A stretch of 64,000 bases of DNA, taken from the NCBI GenBank assembly GCA_003344405.1, contig NOWV01000080.1:124001-188000 (forward strand), in the 5' to 3' direction. The notes under the pieces were generated by a model. It had not been told where the DNA came from. It searched no databases and saw nothing but the letters and a program-made list of their open reading frames with translations. This document shows, piece after piece, positions 55,532 to 64,000 of this stretch (its first letter is position 1; each line of letters begins with the position of its first letter). Source of the DNA: Trichoplax sp. H2. Taxonomy: Eukaryota > Placozoa > Uniplacotomia > Trichoplacea. The position numbers and the translations under genes are program-made.

Positions 55532-55596
55532 TCAGTCGTTTAGAAAAAGAATCAATTCGTTAAATTCTAGCTAATTATTCGTTCAGCTATTCCATC

Positions 55597-58500
55597 ATGG
55601 CAGCAACTTATCTCTATCTTATAGTCACTATTGGTTGTCTGCTATCAGCTCAAGCTAAAATAATCCATCATCAGTACTGTATTATCGGTAGTGGACCTGG
55701 AGGTAAGTCAAGAAAACATTTTGAAGCTGTAATAAATTCTTTCGGTGGTTGCTTGTCATCGGCCCAATTAAATTAAGTCATAGTGCTTCTATTACTCTAA
55801 AGTAACCTAGGGCGTACTTTGTAAATTCTAAATTGATAATTTTCTCCCAATTTCGAAGATAACCTTTACCATTTATAATTAGGGCTACAGATGGCTTACT
55901 TCTTTAAACGTGCTAACAGAGACTATACCGTCTTCGAAAGGAGCAACATATCAGGTAAGTACCAAATATTATTGAGAGAAAGTTGTTTTGAACGGATTTT
56001 ATTTTTATGCTATTGCTAGCTTGGCAATGGCAAGGTCTTTTCGACTCAAGTTTGAAATAACGTAGTCGTTCATAGTTAATAATTGCCGAGAATAGAGTAA
56101 GAGCAATGATTGAAACACTGACTTTTTTAGATTACTAACTTAAGAGCCCAACATTGGCCAATCTTTTGGAATTGCAGAGTAGTCTGCATCTTATTCTTTC
56201 GCAATGAATGAATTATCCTTAATAACCAAACCCATATTTCGATCCTGGGCGATTGCGCTTGCAAGCTTTCGAACGTTTTAATCTTAAGCCGTGACTAAAT
56301 TAGGTCAATTACTTTAGTGAGCAGTAAAACATTGTAAGAGTAAGTTGCTTTACAAGGACTTTATTCTCATACTATCGCTTGCTTGACAATAGGAAGATCT
56401 TTTCAACTCAATTTCAAAGTAGGATAGTTCTTCATAATATTAGTAGCTAAGAATAGAATGAGAGCAACGATTGAAACATCGACTTTCTTAGATTTTCAAC
56501 ATAAGAACCAAGATTCATCATCTTTTCGATTAACAGTACTGTCCACATCTTATTTCTTCGCAATGAATTAATTATCCTGAATAGTAAGTCCTACATTTCA
56601 ATCCAGACATTTGCGCTTGCAAACTTTCCAACATTTTAATTCTAAGCCATATATTAATTTGGTCCATTACTTTAACATTAAATAAATTTGCTCCTACAAG
56701 TCGTGTATTCATCTCTGGACTAAAACTTTAAATCTAGTAAGTGACAAGAACTGTCTTTATCAATTTACAGGCTGCCATAATTCAATCGTACTTTGCTTAA
56801 TAGACAAACTCATTGAGCCTATGATGCGATACAATGTTTTCAAAACAGTAGATGCTACGTAAGATATCTTATCGAGCACGCTTTCTTTCCTTCGATAAGC
56901 TAATCCGACGAAATCTATTCTTTATTTCGTTCAGTAAGCTTACAAAATAGAGACGACATCTGTCTTATTACGATGTATTAAGATCGAAAATGAATTTAAA
57001 AAATAGCTCATGCTTTTTCATTACACAAACATTAGTATTTCATTTGTTTTAATTAAGTTTGAATAAGACTACGATGCTCTACGTTTGATCAGGTCAATAA
57101 ATGTCTTCCTTACTGCTAGTTGAAGCTTAATACAATCAAAGTAATGCAGTAATATATAAGGAATAACGATAGCATGGTCGAACTGAGCCAACTATTTTGA
57201 TATTTTGCAAGATTACCAGGCTCAAATAATTTGGAACTAATAAGTATACAGTATAAAATATTTGCTAATTTTTATTAATCTTATTCTCTAGGCTCCTTTT
57301 TTCGCCAATATCCAAGACATCGCCGCTTGCTATCAATCAATAAAAATAATACAGGTTAGTTTTAGTAGTTTTCATTGATGTCAGTATGGGTTAAACTCGA
57401 AATAATTTTTATTCTAGCAATCATTTTTATATCTTGTTATGCTGATTACGTGCTACAGGATCCAAAAATTCTGAATTTAATCTCAGACATGATTGGAATT
57501 CATTACTTAGCGATAATAACTCGCTAATCATGCCTAACTATTCTGATGAATATTATCCACATGCTGATGAAATGGTGAGGAGGCTATCCTTTGAAGTGTT
57601 ATACGTAGATCTAGAATAGCCCTAAGTAGATTCTTATCGTTTGCTTGTAATAAAAATAATTACGACGGAGCTTAAGAAATGGAAGCAGCTAGAATTTATT
57701 TCGTTTCACCTATGACAAAATAATATATCCCGATTAAATTCTTCCTCTAGTCCGTAAATATTAAATTATATAGTCAGTCAGAATCATTCATTTGTCTATC
57801 TTAAAGTTAATGAATACTAAACCAATTTTGGAAATAACCAGATTTTTTACTTCTCATGTACAGCAAATAGTGCATTAACTATTTTTCCTGCAATATTTCA
57901 ATTGTAACAGTGTTTCAGTCTAACTAATCCTTTCTAATGTCCCCTTGTCCTAGATCCGCTACCTAAACGATTATGCTAACGTACTGCAACTCAACATCCA
58001 ATACAACACAGAAATTATCCAAATAAGTCGAGCTTACTATAAAAATTCTCTCCGATTTAAATTTAAAACATCCAAACAATCCATTTATATGTGTGATGTT
58101 GCTATAATCAGGTAATGGTTTATTAATTTCTTATGCGTTTACATCGTTGCCAAATTTGAAACAGTACAATTTGCTAGTTGCTGATCTGTGACGCTAGAAC
58201 AGAAGTAATATTGTATGTTTTCTAACACATTTTTTCATTGATCAATTATAATTTTTGACCTAGCACTGGATTGGCTACACCAAATATTCCTTCTAGCATT
58301 ACTGGTTTACATCATGCGATGGTGCGGTTAATGTTTGAGATTATAAATTGCTATCTAAACGGAATACTGTTAAATAGGATAAGCTCTATGCTTAATAGAA
58401 TAGGGCTATTAATTAATGCTTATGTCGGGAATTTACTCAATTAAAATATATATATACAGTTTATCTAAAATTTCTGATATTTCTACGATTCAAAAAATTC

Positions 58501-61500
58501 TAATGGCGTAGTGAACAAATTGTCTTTCAACATATTTTATTCTTTAAAAAGAAGGCTAAGATATGAGTATTCTCATAGTATAAAATTTTGGTAAACTAAG
58601 AAATTCTTAGGGTATTTTTGCTGGCTAATTTTTACCTACGTATATTATTCGGGTACTTGACGGCTGCCATAAATTTTAAATTGTTATTTCTATTTCATGC
58701 TACTATATTTAACAGGGCTATGAGACCATGTCTACCAATACTTCCGAATATGTAGGCCAAAATATTCTTATATTAGGTCAAGGTAAATCAGATTTTTGTT
58801 CTGCTAATGTATCGCATCTCTGCTTTCAACCTAAGGTAAAATATAGCCAGTTTACTTAAAAAATTATATTCAATTATTCCGAATTCAATTGCAGATTTTA
58901 TTTAGATGTTTCTAATAATAAATATATTACAATGACGATCATGAGTACAGGAGCTAATGTATTAGTTACTCATCCATTACTAACTTATGCATAAAAAAAA
59001 ACCTAGGAAATGTTCATTTATTTTACTATCTTCATTTCTTAGAGAATAGATTTCATGCTCTTTTATATTAGCAGTTCGAATCGCTTATTACTTGATTTAA
59101 TAAGAAAATAAATTGATCCTTTCATATTGCAGAATGCTGCACAACTTCACAATTTCCTACCAGTAATAGTTAATCCTAAAAGATATTTAAAAGTTATCTC
59201 TTACCTGGTATATAATATAGGCAATTCAGCATTTGAAACCGCAGAATCTTTATCCAGCGTCTCTAATATATTACATCTTTACGGAAGGTATGAAGACCGG
59301 ATTCAGGATATTACACTTAAAAAAGTATTAAATGCGTAAACCCTAAAACCAGGCCAATAATTTATTTTAGGAATCGAATTCGTTTGGCAACTTCTACTCA
59401 CTATATAGGAGACATTAGGTAAGGTGTTCATTTTCTTAAAATGGATATTGTTGAATTTAAAACATTGGATAGGACCTTGACTATTGATCGAATCAGGATC
59501 ATTTACAAAGCATAGTAGTTCTTTTACTATTTGTAATGTCTGCTGGATTAAATCAGCAATTGATACAATAATGCTCGGCATAAGCTAATCACTCCAACTT
59601 TGGTCTAAAAAAGAAAGTACTCGTGTCTTATATCGTAAAGAAAATGATTCAATTACAGATTATTGTCGTACCTCATACATTTTTGCAATACAGCAGGTAA
59701 CATTTATTTAACGATCATTAATTAGAGCAAAAAATACCAAAGTTATTGATTCTTACCAGCTGAAAACCCTAGATGGTCTTCTAGGTAACATTATTACTTT
59801 GTTATAAATGTATAGAAAATCTGTAGTTGAGAACTATGATATTAATCAAATATTTTTAAAAGATCTGAAACAATAACTGCAAACAGTATATACATACCAC
59901 CTTATTATTTTTCGTAATTTATTAAATTATGATACCTATTAAGTAATTAAACTCTTAATAATGCCAAGGATTTCTAGAAATAATATTTATTGCTATTTCT
60001 GATGATAATTATGACCATGAATTAGAGGGAGATATGAAGAATGTTGGATTTTTCAAGAATAAACGAAATTTAATTGTACTGGGATTAAGAGCAGAACCAC
60101 ATCTTCCATTTCTATGTTAGATAACCACTACTTTATAAATTAATTACCGAAAAATATTTTGTTACTTAATTCAATGTATAAATTTGCGGTTTAAATGTGA
60201 GAAGAATTTTAATGTTGGTAATAATATATCAACCAATTACCATCTCAATAAGTTAACCAATTTTATTTTCAGATGATCTAACAGGTGGTAGTAAAGAGTA
60301 TCATCGAATCATTCGTTGTTTAGGATTTCGAGTAAGGGCAGTTGCATAACATATCGGTTGTATACTCAGTTTCAGCCTTACTATAGAATCGCTTACGTTT
60401 AAAATCTACTCTGTGCGGCTATATTATTTAATCTATGCAACTTACAATAAATGCCCATCTATTTCTATTCAGTATGATAGGTCAATATTTAGTAGGACCG
60501 CTAATCCGAAATCAGGAGAAAAACATCTAGAAAGATACCCATCACTCTTACCCAACTATGAATCCATATCCGTGCCAAACATGTTCTTTGGTAAATAAAT
60601 TTTCAACCTAAAGATGATATTAATTTGTCAACCATTACTATGTCCTTAAGACTTTATATAATTTCTGTATATCAAGTATATCATTTGCTTTGCTGTATAA
60701 GTAAGTATTCTACACGATAATTCTATGTAGTTAACCTATTAATAAGATGGATTAATAAAAGTTACTGAAGATTAGATTAAATAGCAACTAATTCGGATTT
60801 AATAATTATCAATTTATTTTACAGCTGGTGCTTTAACACATTCTTTGGATTATCGACATTCTGGCGGATGCTGCATCCAAGGATTTCGATATACAGGTAT
60901 ACTGCAAGAATTTACTTATCGTAACAGATAATTATACGCATGTATCCAATATTTTCATACGAGTATTGTGATACCTTAATATTTGCAACAATCTCTGCAA
61001 CAATATTAAGTATACTAAGCCTTGGAAAATCCATAATAGATGTCAATCTTCCTGAGTTTTTAAACTATTTCTTCACTGGTTATTCTATTTAAGGCTAGAT
61101 AAGGTTTTATTTTACCTGGCTTAATTTATGGTAGCTATGAAGTTTTGCACGGTTAGCTTTGTGGTTTTTCTAAATTTTAAAATTTTTCCACTACTAGCTC
61201 GAGCTTTGCATCGATTGTTAGAATGGCGTTATCATCAAATTCCTTGGCCATCTACAGATTTTTGGTCAAACCAGATCACAGATTATTTAATAACGCGAAT
61301 AAATCAAGCTTCGGTAAGCTTGCCAGACTGCTTGATTTTGGCATAGAGGATCTAATTTCTTTGCCTTACGATCTTACTGTTTCCTTGATTTGATGATTTA
61401 AGATGGTATAGAAGTTATTCTTGTAACATCTATTAAAAGGCACTCATTTCCTATATGAAACTTTTATACCATAGGGATTATATCAAATGTTTGCAACATT

Positions 61501-63514
61501 AGCCGATGTAATTTTAATAAGTATGCTAAATAATTAAATTGAAATGGGACCTGATTATTTGTAATCATTTTAGTTAACGAGAATTACTGCTTCTATTCTA
61601 GAAAAAAATGGGCAGCATCATTATCTAGAAGACGTACCGGTTAGAATTTTGCCAAACTTACGTGGTAAATTTATCTGTAGTCATCAACCGATTTGGACAC
61701 TGTAGAGGACAAAATGTGACTACACTGATATATAGTAGAGTTGTAGAATATCTGCTACCGCCAATCTATTTTTAATTCTACTTTAGAATATACCGGTAGG
61801 AAAATTATTGATGGATTTATCACTCTAACCTTCGAATATGGCAAAGGCTTCTCGAAACCAGGGTAAATACTCTAGAATTATTAGCTTTCTACCAATAATA
61901 TTTTCCTGGAATAGAATTATAAATTCATAAAATCAGATTTACCACAAAATTTGATACTATCTAACTTTAATAGACAATTTTATTAATATTGCTCATCGTT
62001 TACCTATTCAAAGCCATTTAAGCAAATAAATGTTCTACTTTACTAACTTTGGAAAACCTTTCGTAAATGTCTTGTGTATTCTAGAAAGGATACCTTAGCT
62101 AAAGATAATTATAGCCATTCGGCAAAAATGGCCCATAAAAGCCGAAATATTCATCCGGTTATTCGATATTATAAGCAGTCAATCGAGGGTTCGTTAAGTG
62201 CCATCTACTATTATGACATAATCTTGCATTAAAATCATTGTTTTTATTCAGAGATCAAAGCCCTAGTCTATATCTACATTACTTTATTAATTGCTTCGAT
62301 TATATCTTTACTATTTTAGCGACTACACGTAAGGGAAGGCTACCTAAAGCGAATAAAATACATCATGTTGTAGAAGATTTTCTAACAGACTGGTAGGTAA
62401 TTAAATTAATAATGAATCTTGCCATTCTTCAGCTGCCTTCTGTTAGACCAAAGATTGTGCTATAACACTAATCAAATGTAGGAGTGTTTATTCTGAGCAT
62501 GGCCATTACCTGAAATTATTTATCGAGAATCTTTTCAGAAAAGATCTCAACCAATACTACACTAGTTCATGTTACGAGGTAAATTTACTCTGTTTAAACT
62601 GTTAATTAATAATTTTATCGAGAGATTATTATTTTAAGATTAATCAAGAAATTCAATAAATAATGATTGTAAAAGTATACGCTAATTCTAAAATACCAAA
62701 GTTTTTTAGTCAGTTACAATATAGTTGAATTATAGAAACCACATGACCCAAATTTAACATTAATCATCTTAGTTGCACTTTTTAAAAGTTTACCCCATCT
62801 TAGTGCCAAAGCTAAATTATTTAAATTCCGATATCCTTAATTTTATGAACCATTAATAGCATTTAGCTATTCAGAAATAATTTTTCTACTAGTAATCTGA
62901 TCAGTAAAGCCAAAAGATGTATTTCACTCCTAAATCTAAAATTAATCATCAAGACCAGTCTTACTATTCTGGTATGAGGAAAAGATTTAATCGTCTTCCA
63001 ATAATCTGATGAGCAAAACCATTGCTAATTTAGTGCAGATACTAAGGTCATTTAATTTTTTGTAGTCTTTTTTCCGATAAAATCTGGTTGCAAATGTCCA
63101 CAATTTATTACCCTGTTATACGAAATTCTTGCTGCAGTAGTTATTAAATTGCTCAATTTCCTGAAATTGTTCCCAATACTTTAAAAATTTAACGAGTCCC
63201 AGTAAAGCATCATTGATACTGCCAATATTAAGTACAATAATTCGACAACGACTAATAAGAAATTGCAAAAAATGATGTCGATTTGACTACCGTAATCTTA
63301 GAAAATTGACTAAATTAATATCATTTCTTTTCCTCTTTTCCATTTGTTATTGTATTATTATTTATGTAACAGCACACAGTAAATTGCAATTATGTTAAGA
63401 AAAATTTTGTTTTTATCACCCATTTTATAGCTTTCAATGACCTTTAAATCTTTACCAGGAAGCTGCAAGAGGCAATGCATACAAAATTTAAAGTCTTCTA
63501 CTATGAAATTATAA
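55597..63514 (+). CDS. FOXRED2-like FAD-dependent oxidoreductase, copy G (22 exons, 603 aa)
   Basis: Exons: 55597-55702, 55883-55954, 57292-57354, 57459-57574, 57954-58111, 58264-58321, 58716-58782, 59221-59287, 59371-59418, 59726-59784, 60026-60115, 60273-60331, 60473-60590, 60825-60896, 61198-61313, 61475-61520, 61602-61664, 61787-61862, 62085-62188, 62320-62392, 62482-62578, 63431-63514. They sum to 1812 bp in frame. The signal peptide ends at an Ala-x-Ala near residue 21; GSGPGG binds [13 protein letters not shown] starts at 212; vicinal Cys are at 376-377. Exon 4 ([15 protein letters not shown]) is close to copy C. The last intron (62579-63430) is the longest 3' intron of the array. The last exon is supported by the shared pattern SMTFKxLPxSC, as in copy C, and ends -STMKL. 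No KDEL-type signal is present. Intron 2 carries a duplicated ~361 bp block. It looks intact. Confidence 0.93.
55980..56690. repeat. Tandem duplication of a ~361 bp unit in intron 2 of copy G
   Basis: Two diverged units share AAGTTG, GACAATAGGAAGATCTTTTC-like, GAGAGCAA(C/T)GATTGAAACA, TTCGCAATGAAT, TTGCGCTTGCAA and GGTC(A/C)ATTACTTTA, in the same order at a constant offset of about 361 bases. No coding content is visible. It is the largest local duplication in the window. Confidence 0.8.
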
Positions 63515-64000
63515 ATCTACGGAAAATTCTGTATTTCTCGATGTTTTGTATAATAATTTACTGTGAAGTTACCATTATAAGCTAAAATTTTAGTTTGATA
63601 TTCTCTACTGATAAATTAAAACCTATGCCACCAGTTTGAAAATTTGCAATAAATTGCACTGCAATAAATAACGAAGATTGCAAATTTTCAATAAGACGGT
63701 ATCACAATTTCTGCTATCTCTATATACTACAATATACATGCAATATACCGAAACTAATAAATAAATTAGGGAATCGAGAATAATCTACTTAATATTCAAA
63801 TCGCTGTACGTTTATCCTTGTCAAGAAATTGGTTTGTGATACGTTCATGCTTACAACGCAACATAGTTACCAGTTGTGTAGACCAGCGAATTAATAAATA
63901 TAGGTAGTTCGATCTATGATGAACACATAGAGTTTACAAGTGTAGAATAACATATTAGCAGAACATTATTACAATTAATCACGATTATGACGTACTAGTT
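63515..64000. other. Sequence downstream of copy G
   Basis: This covers the 3' flank of G to the window edge. AATAAA hexamers near 63640-63670 could serve polyadenylation. No further family exon is seen, so whether the array continues cannot be judged. Confidence 0.4.

Larger units (their letters stand above)
53701..55596. other. Intergenic spacer F-G
   Basis: About 1.9 kb. It contains the minus-strand armadillo-like relic at 53746-54435. The rest (54436-55500) shows no recognisable gene, and a candidate TATA box lies just before copy G. Confidence 0.5.

Noticed and set aside
1-64000. CRISPR arrays, tRNA or rRNA genes, bacterial operons
   Set aside because: None is seen; the window is clearly eukaryotic with spliced genes.

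Overview
The window is eukaryotic and almost certainly animal. It is AT-rich, its coding sequence is broken into short exons bounded by GT...AG introns, and every exon set translates into the same metazoan protein family. The family is FOXRED2 (also called ERFAD), the FAD-dependent oxidoreductase of the endoplasmic reticulum lumen. The organism cannot be named from sequence alone. Intron-rich genes with introns of about 0.1-2.4 kb and low GC would fit an early-branching invertebrate such as a placozoan or cnidarian, but this is a guess.

The whole window is one head-to-tail tandem array on the + strand: the 3' end of one gene (A, exons 17-22, 1-1894) and six complete genes, B (3603-11584), C (13612-23285), D (25589-34342), E (36299-43597), F (46119-53700) and G (55597-63514). 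Each complete gene was rebuilt by hand as 22 exons. Every exon joins in frame, intron phases are identical in all copies, and the predicted proteins are 592-614 residues. No copy shows a frameshift or premature stop. Each has an N-terminal signal peptide, a GxGxxG FAD-binding Rossmann motif, a second GxGNSA/G Rossmann motif for NAD(P)H, and the C-terminal FOXRED2 blocks. Intron sequences are not visibly alignable between copies, so the duplications look old and the genes have been kept intact. A and B resemble vertebrate FOXRED2 more closely. C-G form a second group with a vicinal Cys-Cys pair.

Intergenic spacers are 1.7-2.5 kb. They hold a degenerate minisatellite (before B), small tandem duplications (before C and D), an assembly gap flanked by what looks like two unmerged haplotypes plus a possible decayed coding relic (between E and F), and a decayed minus-strand armadillo-repeat/importin-alpha-like pseudogene (between F and G). 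Two closely similar ~630 bp elements with 5-bp target duplications, best read as solo LTRs, lie in introns of C and D.

The genes probably encode related secretory-pathway oxidoreductases under a shared local chromatin environment. None ends in a KDEL/KEEL-type retrieval signal, so their location (ER, later secretory pathway or secreted) is open.
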